The position numbers were made by a program, and so were the translations under genes. Positions 28,356-37,686 of a stretch of 64,000 nt of DNA are shown here, in pieces. Origin of the DNA: Polynucleobacter sp. MWH-UH23A (GTDB taxonomy: Bacteria > Pseudomonadota > Gammaproteobacteria > Burkholderiales > Burkholderiaceae); NCBI RefSeq assembly GCF_040409805.1, contig NZ_CP099572.1:868001-932000 (forward strand), in the 5' to 3' direction. Position 1 is the first letter of the stretch. Each line of letters begins with the position of its first letter. Below the pieces are notes generated by a model. That model was not told where the DNA came from, did not search any database, and saw only the letters and a program-made list of their open reading frames with translations.

Positions 28356-29096
28356 TTATTTCAGCGACTGAATTTGTAGCTTCGTGAGCTCATTAATACC
28401 TTGCTCCGCCAGATCTAACAGGGCGGTGAGCTCACTTCTCGAGAAGGCTGTGCCTTCAGCAGTACCTTGTACTTCAATCATGCCGCCCTTACCAGTCATG
28501 ACGACGTTCATATCGGTATCGCAAGCAGAATCTTCGGGGTAATCTAAATCTAATACGGGTACGCCTTGATAAATACCTACAGAGATAGCAGCAACGCTAT
28601 CAATGATGGGATCTTGCGATAGGGTACCGTCTTTGAGTAATTGGTTGACAGCATCACGAGCAGCAACATAAGCTCCTGTAATCGATGCAGTACGAGTGCC
28701 GCCATCCGCCTGCAATACATCGCAATCTAAATGAATGGTGCGTTCACCCAAAATTTTGAGATCAAAGACGCTACGCATTGCTCGACCAATCAGACGCTGG
28801 ATTTCTTGTGTGCGCCCGGATTGTTTGCCACGGGCTGCTTCACGGTCGCTACGAGTGTGTGTTGAGCGAGGCAACATGCCATACTCAGCGGTAACCCAGC
28901 CTTCGCCAGAACCTCGTTTATGTGGCGGCACCTTATCTAGGATGCTGGCTGTACACAGAACCTTCGTATCACCAAAGGCAATCAGGACAGAACCTTCTGC
29001 GTGCTTGGTAAAGCTGCGTGAGATTGTGACAGGACGCAAGTCTTTGGGCTTACGACCGCTTGGACGGGCAATATTGGCTACGGTGGCGCTACTCAT
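28356..29096 (-). CDS. rph: ribonuclease PH
   Basis: 246 residues. Phosphorolytic 3'-to-5' exoribonuclease that trims tRNA 3' ends. Visible motifs: [51 protein letters not shown], the family signature [29 protein letters not shown] (in part), and the C-terminal [16 protein letters not shown]. The protein is complete, with no frameshift of the kind known from some E. coli K-12 lines. It diverges from yicC with only 35 bases between start codons, so the promoters must overlap or lie inside the opposing genes. Confidence 0.96.
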   Translation of the reverse strand: MSSATVANIARPSGRKPKDLRPVTISRSFTKHAEGSVLIAFGDTKVLCTASILDKVPPHKRGSGEGWVTAEYGMLPRSTHTRSDREAARGKQSGRTQEIQRLIGRAMRSVFDLKILGERTIHLDCDVLQADGGTRTASITGAYVAARDAVNQLLKDGTLSQDPIIDSVAAISVGIYQGVPVLDLDYPEDSACDTDMNVVMTGKGGMIEVQGTAEGTAFSRSELTALLDLAEQGINELTKLQIQSLK

Positions 29097-29131
29097 GGCG
29101 GGGTCCTAAATAAAGAATCTACAATGTCCAT

Positions 29132-30076
29132 ATGATATCGAGCATGACTGGTTATGGCAGCGCTTCTCGCCAAGTCTCCCTAGGGGCTGGGGTGGTGGCT
29201 GATCTGCAGGTAGAGTGCCGTGCTGTAAATAGCCGGTTTTTGGACTTGGGCTTTCGTCTTCCAGATGAATGCCGTGCTGCGGAGCCTGCCCTCCGTGAAA
29301 TAACAGCCCAAAGCTTATCCCGTGGAAAAGTGGAGTTTCGGGCGGCTTGGCGCATCAATAACACTAATTCCAATGCTGGGACTGGCTCCGCTAAAACTGA
29401 TGCCCATGCTCTAGGGACAATCAGCAAAGACCGTCTTGACGCGCTCTATACCTTGCAAGAGCGTGCTCAAGACATTTTCCCCAAAGCTAGAGAGTTGAGT
29501 ATTGGCGAGATCTTGCGTTGGCCTGGCATTGTTGTTGAACCTCGTGGTGAAGAAGAAGGATGGATTGCTGCAACGGTTGAAGCGGGCCGTGCAGCGTTAG
29601 ACGCGCTCATGAAGAGTCGCCAAGCTGAAGGTAAAGCTTTGGTAGTCGTGCTGACTAATATCGCCACGAAGATGTATCAAATCATCACCAAGATCGAACC
29701 CAGGGTTCCTGAGTATGTGGTGCAATATCAAGAAAAACTTACTGAACGCTTGGCGGAATCTCTGGCCGGCCAAGAATTGGGTAAAGGCATTGGTTCTGAG
29801 TTGATGGAACGCATTCGTCAGGAGGTGGTTCTTTATGCAGTGCGTATTGATGTGGCTGAAGAGTTCGCTCGTCTCAAGACGCACTTAAATACAGTGCAGA
29901 CTGCCTTAGCTGGAAAGGGTCCTGTAGGCAAGAGGTTAGATTTCTTGATGCAAGAATTGAACCGTGAAGCTAATACCCTGAGCTCTAAGTCAGTATCTGA
30001 AGAATGCACCCAGGCTGCTCTCGAGCTTAAGCTTCTGATTGAGCAAATGCGTGAACAGGTTCAAAATCTTGAGTAA
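29132..30076 (+). CDS. yicC: YicC/YloC family endoribonuclease
   Basis: 314 residues; the start ISSMTGYGSA matches the usual MIxSMTGYG N-terminus, which fixes ATG 29132. YicC proteins are now viewed as endoribonucleases acting on small RNA or mRNA. Seen are VECRAVNSRFLDLGFRLP, LSRGKVEFR, and the conserved C-terminal block ELGKGIGSELMERIRQEVVLYAVRIDVAEEFARLKTHL ending GKRLDFLMQELNREANTLSSKS (in part). This protein has a longer middle insertion (about residues 75-100) than the E. coli form. gmk follows 38 bases later. A TACAAT at 29120-29125 may be its -10 box, which would give almost no 5' leader. Confidence 0.93.
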   Translation: MISSMTGYGSASRQVSLGAGVVADLQVECRAVNSRFLDLGFRLPDECRAAEPALREITAQSLSRGKVEFRAAWRINNTNSNAGTGSAKTDAHALGTISKDRLDALYTLQERAQDIFPKARELSIGEILRWPGIVVEPRGEEEGWIAATVEAGRAALDALMKSRQAEGKALVVVLTNIATKMYQIITKIEPRVPEYVVQYQEKLTERLAESLAGQELGKGIGSELMERIRQEVVLYAVRIDVAEEFARLKTHLNTVQTALAGKGPVGKRLDFLMQELNREANTLSSKSVSEECTQAALELKLLIEQMREQVQNLE

Positions 30077-30114
30077 TTTCATCGACTGAATTTATAGATG
30101 CATGACATAAATAC

Positions 30115-30753
30115 ATGACTAAGCCAAGCTCGACACCCCCTTATCAAGGCAGTATGTTGATGATTGTTGCACCATCGGGTGCAGGCAAATCTTCTTTGGT
30201 GAATGCTTTATTAAGCGAAGATCCAGCGCTGAAATTATCTTTATCGACAACTACACGATCCCCAAGACCTGGCGAAGTAGATGGCAAGGATTATCGTTTT
30301 GCCTCACAAGAAACATTTATTGCTGAACGTGATCAAGGACATTTTTTAGAGTGGGCGCAGGTGCACGGCCATTTTTATGGCACATCTAAACCATGGATTG
30401 AATCTCAAATGCAAGCGGGTAATGATGTGATGCTTGAGATTGATTGGCAAGGGGCACAACAAATTCGTAAGCTCATTCCGTCGGTACAGTGGATCTTTAT
30501 TTTTCCACCTTCGATTGAGGCTCTAGAGGAGCGCCTGCGTAAAAGAGGGCAGGATGATGAGGAAACCATTCAGCGCCGTTTGGCCGCTGCTCATGTGGAG
30601 CTCATGCATGCCCATGAAGCGGACTATATAGTAGTTAATGATTCCTTTGAGCAGGCTCTAGCGGATTTGAAGCACATTTTGGCCTCTAGCCGTCTACGTT
30701 CTGGACCGGCTATGGCCCGTAATCCAGCGCTTTTGAGGCGTCTAGGGGTCTAA
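30115..30753 (+). CDS. gmk: guanylate kinase
   Basis: 212 residues. Phosphorylates GMP to GDP with ATP, feeding both nucleotide and (p)ppGpp pools. P-loop [15 protein letters not shown], the GMP-binding stretch [35 protein letters not shown], the Walker B-like [14 protein letters not shown], and lid region [19 protein letters not shown] are all present. It is followed by rpoZ (44-base gap) and spoT, a conserved stringent-response neighbourhood. Confidence 0.97.
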   Translation: MTKPSSTPPYQGSMLMIVAPSGAGKSSLVNALLSEDPALKLSLSTTTRSPRPGEVDGKDYRFASQETFIAERDQGHFLEWAQVHGHFYGTSKPWIESQMQAGNDVMLEIDWQGAQQIRKLIPSVQWIFIFPPSIEALEERLRKRGQDDEETIQRRLAAAHVELMHAHEADYIVVNDSFEQALADLKHILASSRLRSGPAMARNPALLRRLGV

Positions 30754-30797
30754 TCGGGTATCCTATTGGTATTGAAGCTAATTTAAGTGAGTTCAGC

Positions 30798-31001
30798 ATG
30801 GCCCGTATTACTGTAGAAGATTGCCTTAAAACTATCCCAAATCGTTTTGAACTGGTATTGGCTGCGACTTATCGCGCTCGTCAATTGGTTCAAGGTCACT
30901 CTCCACGTGTTGAGTCCCGTGATAAAGCTACGGTTGTTGCATTGCGCGAAGTAGCTGCTGGTGCGACCGACCGTGACATGCTGACCAAAGTACCTTTGTA
31001 A
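30798..31001 (+). CDS. rpoZ: RNA polymerase omega subunit
   Basis: 67 residues, standard for omega in this group. Small subunit that helps assemble RNA polymerase by holding the beta-prime C-terminus and forms part of one ppGpp site. Begins [20 protein letters not shown], contains the invariant region [11 protein letters not shown] and [10 protein letters not shown]. spoT begins 15 bases downstream with its own AGGAG, so the two are co-transcribed. Confidence 0.97.
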   Translation: MARITVEDCLKTIPNRFELVLAATYRARQLVQGHSPRVESRDKATVVALREVAAGATDRDMLTKVPL

Positions 31002-31016
31002 TTCAGGAGTTCCGGT

Positions 31017-33398
31017 GTGGAGCTCCCTCTAGGAACTGGGCCATCAGGGTCTAAAAACACATCGGAATTTGTTGGCGGTTCTTCGCCTAAAGAGCAGGCT
31101 AGTCTGCTCGATTCAGAATCTAATTCCAAAGATAGTAAAAAGTCTATTATTGCGAGCCTACTCGCACAATCGAGTCGTCATCTCTTTGGGCCGACTTCAG
31201 CACCTGATCGTCCTTTAAAGCACCAAGTCGTATCAATTGATGGCTTGCTCTCTAAGCTAAGCTATCTCAAGTCTGAGGAAGTGGCGCAGATAAAAAAAGC
31301 GTTTCAGTTCGCAGATGCTGCGCATCTCGGGCAATACCGTCACAGTGGCGAGCCTTACATTACTCATCCGGTTGCTGTGGCTGAGCTCTGTGCCACCTGG
31401 CGCCTAGATGCACCTTCCATCATGGCGGCGCTCTTGCATGATGTGATTGAAGACACGGGGAGCACTAAGGCTGATCTCGTTGAAAAGTTTGGTACCAAAG
31501 TTGCTGAGCTTGTTGAAGGATTAACCAAACTCGATAAATTAGAGTTTCAAAGCCATGCTGAAGCTCAAGCAGAGAGTTTTCGTAAGATGTTCATGGCGAT
31601 GGCGCGCGATGTGCGCGTGATTTTGGTTAAGCTTGCTGACCGAACTCACAATATGCGCACCTTGGATGCTGTACCAATGGAAAAGCGCCGCAGGGTTGCA
31701 ACAGAAACCATTGAAATCTATGCGCCCGTTGCTCACCGCCTTGGTCTGAATGTCATTTATCGTGATCTTCAAGATCTCAGCTTCCGTTACTCAATGCCGA
31801 TGCGCTTTAGGGTGATTGAAGGGGCGGTCAAGCGGGCGCGTGGTAACCGTAAGGAGATGGTAGAGAAGATTTTGCAGGCCTCGCGTATGGCATTTGCAAA
31901 AGCCAATCTTAATGTTGATTTACGCGGTCGCGAAAAAACGCTTTATAGCATCTACAACAAGATGCGCACCAAGCATGTGAGCTTCTCACAAGTCCTAGAT
32001 GTCTATGCATTCAGGGTAACCGTCAGTTCAATTGATGAGTGTTACCGTGCGTTGGGAATATTGCACTCTCTTTATAAGCCTATGCCAGGTAAGTTTAAGG
32101 ATTACATCGCTATTCCGAAATTAAATGGCTACCAGTCATTACATACGACCTTATTAGGTCCTTCAGGGGTGCCAGTAGAGTTCCAGATTCGTACTTCGGA
32201 TATGCATGCAGTAGCGGAGGCTGGAGTGGCGGCACACTGGGCCTACAAGGAAGGCTCTCCCGATATGAGTGAGGTGCAAAATCGCGCACACCAATGGTTG
32301 CAGTCATTGATTGATATTCAGGATAGTAGCGGCGACTCTCAAGAGTTCTTGGAGCACGTCAAGATCGATTTGTTCCCTGATGCCGTATATGTATTTACGC
32401 CAGCCGGCCAAATTCGTGCTTTACCAAGAGGTGCAACCGCCTTGGACTTTGCATATTCTATTCATAGTGATCTGGGTAATACTTGCGTTGCTGTCAAGAT
32501 CAATGGCTTGCAATTGCCCCTGCGCAGCGAACTCAAAAATGGCGACATTATTGAGGTCGTGACCTCAGCAAACTCACAACCGAATCCTGGTTGGTTGGCA
32601 TTTGTGCGTACTGGTAAAGCCAGAGCATCCATTCGCCACTCATTAAAGACCAAGCACTATTCTGAATCCTTGCAGCTAGGTGAGCGTCTCTTGGCTAATA
32701 GCCTACGCCAGCAAGGTGTTGATGCAGCGCTCATTACTCCAGAAATTTGGGAAAAGTTGATGCACTGGACGGGTGATAAAACGCGTGAAGAAGCTTGCGT
32801 CAACATTGCCTTAGGGCGTCGTTCGCCACAAGAGCTGGCTATTCGTTTGAAGATTTTGATTGATGATGAAGGTGGTGCTGAACAAATGCGCCTGGGTGCA
32901 GCTGACTGGGTGAACCCAAGTCAAGATATTGCCCAACATCAACGCCAGGCTATCTTGGTTGATGGTCGTGAAGGCAATTCTATTCACTTTCAGTCTTGCT
33001 GCCATCCTATACCAGGCGACAACATCATTGGCTATCTAGGTAAGGGTGAGGGCTTACAAGTTCACACCAATGATTGCCCAGTAGCCATGCGCATGCTCTC
33101 AAAAGACAGTGATAAGTGGGTGGAAGTTGAGTGGGGTAAAGATCTCAATCGCGAATTTGAAGTCGATTTAGCAATAGACACGATACAAGGCAAGGGTGTA
33201 TTAGCGCGAGTAGCAAGTAGCGTTACCGCAGCGGACTCCAACATCATGAATGTATCTATGGAAGACCGCTTCAAAGAAGACTCCGTCACTATCCGCTTTA
33301 CGATCCAAGTCTTTGATCGTTTGCATCTCTCCAAAGTCATGCGTAGCTTAAGAGCGAACCCTGATGTGATGCGTGTTACTCGTACCCGTGCACTGTAA
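31017..33398 (+). CDS. spoT: bifunctional (p)ppGpp synthetase/hydrolase
   Basis: 793 residues from GTG 31017, set by AGGAG at 31005-31009. Makes and degrades the alarmone (p)ppGpp. Domains in order: HD hydrolase with intact HDVIEDTG motif near residue 140, synthetase with KFKDYIAIPKLNGYQSLHTT, TGS (PDAVYVFTPAGQIRALPRGATALDFAYSI, in part), a zinc-finger/helical region with a cysteine-containing SCCHPIPGD, and a C-terminal ACT domain. Both catalytic domains look active. About 65 N-terminal residues, polar and low in conservation, precede the HD domain; a later start is possible. Betaproteobacteria normally also have a separate RelA elsewhere. Confidence 0.95.
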   Translation: MELPLGTGPSGSKNTSEFVGGSSPKEQASLLDSESNSKDSKKSIIASLLAQSSRHLFGPTSAPDRPLKHQVVSIDGLLSKLSYLKSEEVAQIKKAFQFADAAHLGQYRHSGEPYITHPVAVAELCATWRLDAPSIMAALLHDVIEDTGSTKADLVEKFGTKVAELVEGLTKLDKLEFQSHAEAQAESFRKMFMAMARDVRVILVKLADRTHNMRTLDAVPMEKRRRVATETIEIYAPVAHRLGLNVIYRDLQDLSFRYSMPMRFRVIEGAVKRARGNRKEMVEKILQASRMAFAKANLNVDLRGREKTLYSIYNKMRTKHVSFSQVLDVYAFRVTVSSIDECYRALGILHSLYKPMPGKFKDYIAIPKLNGYQSLHTTLLGPSGVPVEFQIRTSDMHAVAEAGVAAHWAYKEGSPDMSEVQNRAHQWLQSLIDIQDSSGDSQEFLEHVKIDLFPDAVYVFTPAGQIRALPRGATALDFAYSIHSDLGNTCVAVKINGLQLPLRSELKNGDIIEVVTSANSQPNPGWLAFVRTGKARASIRHSLKTKHYSESLQLGERLLANSLRQQGVDAALITPEIWEKLMHWTGDKTREEACVNIALGRRSPQELAIRLKILIDDEGGAEQMRLGAADWVNPSQDIAQHQRQAILVDGREGNSIHFQSCCHPIPGDNIIGYLGKGEGLQVHTNDCPVAMRMLSKDSDKWVEVEWGKDLNREFEVDLAIDTIQGKGVLARVASSVTAADSNIMNVSMEDRFKEDSVTIRFTIQVFDRLHLSKVMRSLRANPDVMRVTRTRAL

Positions 33399-33427
33399 AT
33401 CGCACTGTAAATATACATGCCTAGAAT

Positions 33428-33928
33428 TTACCGATACTGCACATCCAGTATTTCAATTTCAGTGGGACCTGTCGGTGTTTGTATGGTGACGCAATCACCG
33501 AGTCTAGATTTAATTAAAGCTTTGGCAATGGGTGAAACCCAGCTGACATGATTTTTCTCTAGATCTACTTCATCAACCCCTACAATGGTGATCTCAGTTT
33601 CTTTTCCAGCATCTTTACCCTCTAGCGGGGAATAGGTGACCGTTGCCCCAAAAAAGATCTGCTCGGCATCGGCTTCACTTGATTTTCGGGCGGTATTATC
33701 GACAACCACAGCAACTTCGAGGCGTTTATTTAGAAACCGAATCCGTCGATCAATCTCTCGAAGACGCTTTTTTCCGTAGATGTAGTCCCCATTTTCTGAC
33801 CGGTCGCCATTGCTGGCAGCCCAGTGCACCACCTTCACAACCTCGGGTCTATCAAGGTTTAGTAGCTGTAAGAGCTCAGTCTTTATGCGCTCGTGACCAG
33901 CGGGTGTAATGTAGTTTTTCTCTTCCAT
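33428..33928 (-). CDS. greB: transcription elongation factor GreB
   Basis: 166 residues from ATG 33928 (MEEKNYITPAG). Rescues backtracked RNA polymerase by stimulating transcript cleavage. N-terminal coiled coil holds the acidic tip pair in SNGDRSENGDYIYGKKRLREID; the C-terminal FKBP-like domain contains VGVDEVDLEKNHVSWVSPIAKAL. The Y-x-Y-G-K-K feature and length favour GreB over GreA. The frame continues 32 codons further, but that part is the antisense of tRNA-Arg. Convergent with spoT, 30 bases apart, and divergent from tRNA-Arg across only 18 bases. Confidence 0.93.
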   Translation of the reverse strand: MEEKNYITPAGHERIKTELLQLLNLDRPEVVKVVHWAASNGDRSENGDYIYGKKRLREIDRRIRFLNKRLEVAVVVDNTARKSSEADAEQIFFGATVTYSPLEGKDAGKETEITIVGVDEVDLEKNHVSWVSPIAKALIKSRLGDCVTIQTPTGPTEIEILDVQYR

Positions 33929-33946
33929 GGCATAATTATGGCTGTT

Positions 33947-34023
33947 GCGGCTGTAGCTCAGCTGGATAGAGTACTTGGCTACGAACCAAGGGGTCGTGGG
34001 TTCAATTCCTGCCAGCCGCACCA
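33947..34023 (+). tRNA. tRNA-Arg (ACG anticodon)
   Basis: 77 bases with encoded CCA. Acceptor GCGGCTG pairs with CAGCCGC. Anticodon stem CTTGG/CCAAG with anticodon ACG at 33981-33983; the T loop is GTTCAATTC. The first base is expected to become inosine to read CGU, CGC and CGA. A CATAAT at 33931-33936 could be its -10 box, just ahead of the greB start codon on the other strand. Confidence 0.97.
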
Positions 34024-34031
34024 TCTTATAT

Positions 34032-34061
34032 AGGGCCTAGTTGAAAAACTGGGCCCTTTTT
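34032..34061 (+). terminator. intrinsic terminator of tRNA-Arg
   Basis: An 11-bp stem AGGGCCTAGTT / AACTGGGCCCT with one G-U pair and loop GAAA, followed by a T run at 34057-34061, starting 9 bases after the tRNA. Confidence 0.88.
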
Positions 34062-34122
34062 CATAGAGTTTTAAGAATCGACTTTTCTCAGTACATTCAT
34101 ACGGATACCTTATAGTCTATTC

Positions 34123-35313
34123 ATGAGCGTTTCTGACACCGTTTCCCCAGCATCTTCATCTGCTAGCCCACCTGTGGTGGCATGGGCTCAACTGGATGCC
34201 AGTCACGCCAAAATTACCTTGAGCGGCAATGTCGACATTTATAGCCTTGGCGGTATTTGGACACAAGTACAAGAAAGTCAACATTCCTGGCTTTCCAAGA
34301 TTGCCCCAAGTGATTTGAAAAATGCATTCTTGACATTGGATGCTGCCAAGGTGACATCGATGGATGGCGCCGCTATTGCATTTGTCATCAATACTCAAGA
34401 AACACAAGTAAAGGCTGGAGCTCAATTTGATCTTCAGGGTTTGCAAGAGCGCTACCAGCCCTTACTAAAAGAATTGCAACCCATTGCAAATCTGTTTCCA
34501 ACTCCAGTAGTAAAACCAAAAAGAAGTTTTGTTGTCAGTACCGGAATGGCTGTACAAAATCTTCTGAATGATACGAAAGGTTTAATTACCTTCTTGGGTC
34601 ATTTGTCGGCGGATTTAGCATGGTCAGTGCGCAATATTCGCCAAGTACGCTGGGGTGATTTTGTGAATGCCGCGGTAGAGGCTGGTATTGCTGCTTTGCC
34701 GATTGTTGGGCTAGTGTCATTTCTGATTGGCGTTATTTTGTCATTCCAGGCGGCAATCGGCATGAAGCAATTCGGCGCTGTTTCTTTTGTGGGGCCTCTA
34801 GCTGCTTTAGGTATTGTGCGTGAGATGGGACCTTTGATCACTGCCATCTTGTTGGCGGGTAGATCTTCTGCAGCCTTCGCCGCAGAGATTGGCACGATGA
34901 CAGTCAATAGCGAAGTTGATGCTCTAGTAACAGGGGGATTAAGTCCAATTCGTTTCTTGGTCGTGCCACGCGTCCTGGCAGGCATATTGGTAGCCCCCAT
35001 TCTGACTTTATTTGCTGACATCGTCAGCATTATTGCATCGATGTTCACTATGTTGATTTACGGTATTCCGTTTATCAACTTTTATAACGGCATGCTTAGT
35101 GCAGTTGATGTGGAAGATATTATTTCGGGATTGGTTAAGGCAACGATGTTTGGTGTAGTGGTATCGGCAATGGGTTGCTTGCGAGGCATGCAAACTGGTA
35201 CTGGTGCTGCTGCAGTCGGTATTTCCGCTACGCGCGCAGTAGTGAGTAGTATCGTGATGATTGTGTTAGTTGACGGCATATTTGCAGTCATTTCTTATAA
35301 GACGGGTTTTTAA
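34123..35313 (+). CDS. MlaE-family lipid ABC transporter permease with N-terminal STAS-like domain
   Basis: 396 residues. Inner-membrane permease of an MCE lipid transport system. Residues about 20-125 form a STAS/MlaB-like domain (VAWAQLDASHAKITLSGNVDIY, AFLTLDAAKVTSMDGAAI). After a linker the MlaE permease domain begins (about 145-396) with VEAGIAALPIVGLVSFLIGVILSFQ, the coupling-helix region GPLAALGIVREMGPLITAILLAGR, and EIGTMTVNSEVDAL. In E. coli MlaB is a separate protein, so here regulator and permease are joined. Start codon of the ATPase gene overlaps its stop. Confidence 0.92.
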   Translation: MSVSDTVSPASSSASPPVVAWAQLDASHAKITLSGNVDIYSLGGIWTQVQESQHSWLSKIAPSDLKNAFLTLDAAKVTSMDGAAIAFVINTQETQVKAGAQFDLQGLQERYQPLLKELQPIANLFPTPVVKPKRSFVVSTGMAVQNLLNDTKGLITFLGHLSADLAWSVRNIRQVRWGDFVNAAVEAGIAALPIVGLVSFLIGVILSFQAAIGMKQFGAVSFVGPLAALGIVREMGPLITAILLAGRSSAAFAAEIGTMTVNSEVDALVTGGLSPIRFLVVPRVLAGILVAPILTLFADIVSIIASMFTMLIYGIPFINFYNGMLSAVDVEDIISGLVKATMFGVVVSAMGCLRGMQTGTGAAAVGISATRAVVSSIVMIVLVDGIFAVISYKTGF

Positions 35314-36122
35314 TGAATGCGCCAATAGCCCCGTCAGTTAAAGCCACAACAAGTCAATCAAGCTCTAGCTATGCGATTGATGTACAAAACCTCACCGTGG
35401 GTTACGGCTCTAATGTACTCATGGAAAATTTGAACTTCACTGTGAATAACGGTGAAATTTTTGTGATTTTGGGTGGTTCTGGTTGCGGTAAATCCAGCTT
35501 GCTGAAGAATTTGTTTGGTTTGTATCAACCCTTATCAGGAGATGTCTTGATTGAGGGTCAAAACATCACTAAGGCTCAGGGCGCAGAACGACAAAAAATC
35601 ATGACCAGCTTTGGGGTGATGTACCAACAGGGCGCATTGTTCGGTTCAATGAATTTGCTGGATAACGTAACTCTGTTTATGCAGGAGTACACCCAACTGA
35701 CGCAAGACCAGATGGATTTATTGGCGCGCTGCAAGCTAGATTTAGTTGGCCTATTGCCATACGAATCCTATATGCCAAGCGAAATCAGTGGCGGCATGCA
35801 AAAGCGCGCGGCGATTGCTAGGGCAATGGCACTCAATCCAAGAATTCTGTTTTTGGATGAGCCATCGGCTGGTCTAGATCCCATTACTTCAGCCGATCTA
35901 GATCAGACGATCATGGACTTATCTAAAAACTTGGGTATTACCTTTGTAATTGTTTCCCATGAATTGGCAAGCATCTATGCGATTGCCGATAAAGTCATTA
36001 TGTTGGATAAGGGTGCCAAGGGCATTATTGCTGAGGGCGATCCAAAAGTATTACGAGACACCAGTGCCGACCCCCGTGTACATCAATTCTTTAATCGCAT
36101 TATGAGTAAGGACGTAGCATGA
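35313..36122 (+). CDS. MlaF-family ABC transporter ATP-binding protein
   Basis: 269 residues. Cytoplasmic ATPase of the MCE lipid transporter. Walker A is GGSGCGKSSLLKNL; the Q-loop region is GVMYQQGALFGSMNLLDNV, the ABC signature SGGMQKRAAIARAMAL, Walker B RILFLDEPSAGLDP, and the switch histidine lies in VSHELASI. About 25 polar residues precede the conserved fold. Start overlaps the permease stop and its stop overlaps the MCE gene start, showing tight coupling of the four-gene operon. Confidence 0.95.
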   Translation: MNAPIAPSVKATTSQSSSSYAIDVQNLTVGYGSNVLMENLNFTVNNGEIFVILGGSGCGKSSLLKNLFGLYQPLSGDVLIEGQNITKAQGAERQKIMTSFGVMYQQGALFGSMNLLDNVTLFMQEYTQLTQDQMDLLARCKLDLVGLLPYESYMPSEISGGMQKRAAIARAMALNPRILFLDEPSAGLDPITSADLDQTIMDLSKNLGITFVIVSHELASIYAIADKVIMLDKGAKGIIAEGDPKVLRDTSADPRVHQFFNRIMSKDVA

Positions 36123-37054
36123 GTAATAACTCAAATCCCAATTACTTTCGTCTAGGCATCTTTGTCTTAGCGGCCATCGGTGCTTTGGTTACGGCGATTC
36201 TGATTTTCGGCTCAGGCCAAATATTCAAAAAATCTTTTTTCGTTGAAACGTATATCAAACAATCTGTCACTGGACTGGATACCGGTGCAGCAGTACGTTT
36301 TCGTGGCGTTAAGATTGGTCAGGTTACCTTCATAGGCTTAACAGGCGATGTTTATGAAGACGACATGCCATTTAAAGAGCGCAAGCAGTATGTGGTAGTC
36401 CGCATGCAAATATTTGGCGAGAAGGTAGACCAAAAGCAGATAGCTGATTTTGTGAAAAATAGTCTGCGTGCCCGGGTTAAATCCATGGGTATTACTGGTG
36501 TGAACTATATTGAGTTTGATTTTTCTCCGCAAAGCGCAGAGGACCACGCGCCATTGCCGTATTCATGGAAGCCGGAATATCCAGTCGTACCTTCTTTGCC
36601 TAATCAAGCAGATGAAATTATTTCCGGAATTCAGAAATTGATTAGCGCCTTAAATGAAGTAAATATTGATGGCACCCAGAAGAAATTTGATGCTTTGCTT
36701 GCAAACTTAAATGTCTTAATGGCGGGCAATGGTAAAGATAATGCTGGCTTAGTGCAGTCCGTAAAGAATATGAATGTCATCCTGGAGCGAATCGCCAAAG
36801 TGACTGATAAAAATGAACTCAGTATATTGATGCGTGAACTGATAGGCACGATGGTAGCAATTCGTCAAACGGTAACAACTATGCAAGGCGACACTCAGTT
36901 AACAATTGAGAACCTCAAACAAACGAGCGAACAGTTGAACGAGTTCTCACGAATTGCAAGTCAGTCACCATCGAGCATTATTTGGGGTGAACCCCCAGCA
37001 AAAATTACCTTGCCTATGAATGGCACGCAAGGACAATCCGGAGCGCAAAAATGA
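36119..37054 (+). CDS. MCE (MlaD-family) lipid transport protein
   Basis: 311 residues with a single N-terminal transmembrane anchor (YFRLGIFVLAAIGALVTAILIFG) and one MCE domain starting FVETYIKQSVTGLDTGAAVRFRGVKIGQV (in part). MCE proteins form hexameric rings in the periplasm through which lipids pass. The C-terminal portion (about 165-290) is helical and rich in polar and methionine positions, forming a coiled-coil-like stretch longer than in E. coli MlaD. It overlaps the ATPase gene before it and the lipoprotein gene after it by 4 bases each. Confidence 0.92.
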   Translation: MSNNSNPNYFRLGIFVLAAIGALVTAILIFGSGQIFKKSFFVETYIKQSVTGLDTGAAVRFRGVKIGQVTFIGLTGDVYEDDMPFKERKQYVVVRMQIFGEKVDQKQIADFVKNSLRARVKSMGITGVNYIEFDFSPQSAEDHAPLPYSWKPEYPVVPSLPNQADEIISGIQKLISALNEVNIDGTQKKFDALLANLNVLMAGNGKDNAGLVQSVKNMNVILERIAKVTDKNELSILMRELIGTMVAIRQTVTTMQGDTQLTIENLKQTSEQLNEFSRIASQSPSSIIWGEPPAKITLPMNGTQGQSGAQK

Positions 37055-37677
37055 GAAAACCGTTTTTATTGATTGCTTTGGTGTTCATCTTAAGCGCTTG
37101 TTCATTGCCTACTCGCGCACCAGTTACCCCAACTAGTTGGATGGTTTCGCCTGAGCGAGTTGGACCAGCCCGACAAGCGCGTACAGAGTATTGGTTAAAG
37201 ATTGGCGCTGTTTCAGTAGCACCACCTTTTGATGGCAAGTCGCTGGTTTATCGATTGGGCGATGCGCGCTATGAGAAAGACTTCTATAACATCTACACCT
37301 CCATCCCTGCAGAGATGATTGGCAATGCAGAGCGGCAGTGGATTAACCAATCAAATATTTTTTCTGCCACCTTAGGTCAAGGTAATAGCTATTTTCCCTA
37401 TTACATCTTGCAAGCAACGGTCAATGAGTTCTATGGTGATTACCGTGTGAAGCCAGAAGCTGTTGTGAGTATGGAATTTTTCTTGAGCTCAACCAATAGC
37501 GGCAAGGGGAGTTCTTTGATTGGCACTAATCGTTATACCAAGCGTGTCGCTCTGAAGGACAATACACCTCAGGCTTTAGTCTTGGGTCAACAACAGGCTT
37601 TAGCGGAGATTTTTAAAGAGTATGAGTCTGCGTTGAATCAATATGCGGGCAACTTGCCTAAACCTTTAGGAATGTAG
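37051..37677 (+). CDS. ABC-type transport auxiliary lipoprotein
   Basis: 208 residues. Lipobox LSAC with cysteine at residue 17 of MRKPFLLIALVFILSACS, so a lipid-anchored protein. The mature part fits the ABC transport auxiliary (PqiC-like) family: WLKIGAVSVAPPFDGKSLVYRLG, YEKDFYNIYTSIPAEMIG, QATVNEFYGDYR and a C-terminal helical segment. In PqiABC and similar systems such lipoproteins sit at the outer membrane and receive or hand on lipid from the MCE assembly. Last gene of the operon, overlapping the MCE gene by 4 bases; no MlaA or MlaC homologue follows. Confidence 0.85.
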   Translation: MRKPFLLIALVFILSACSLPTRAPVTPTSWMVSPERVGPARQARTEYWLKIGAVSVAPPFDGKSLVYRLGDARYEKDFYNIYTSIPAEMIGNAERQWINQSNIFSATLGQGNSYFPYYILQATVNEFYGDYRVKPEAVVSMEFFLSSTNSGKGSSLIGTNRYTKRVALKDNTPQALVLGQQQALAEIFKEYESALNQYAGNLPKPLGM

Positions 37678-37686
37678 GAATACGGA

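Noticed and set aside
33929..34024. N-terminal extension of greB (MVRLAGIEPTTPWFVAKYS)
   Set aside because: It is the reverse strand of tRNA-Arg read as protein, a common annotation artefact; greB starts at 33928.
34599..35048. 149-codon open frame antisense to the MlaE-like permease
   Set aside because: No family similarity or ribosome site; produced by codon bias of the real gene.
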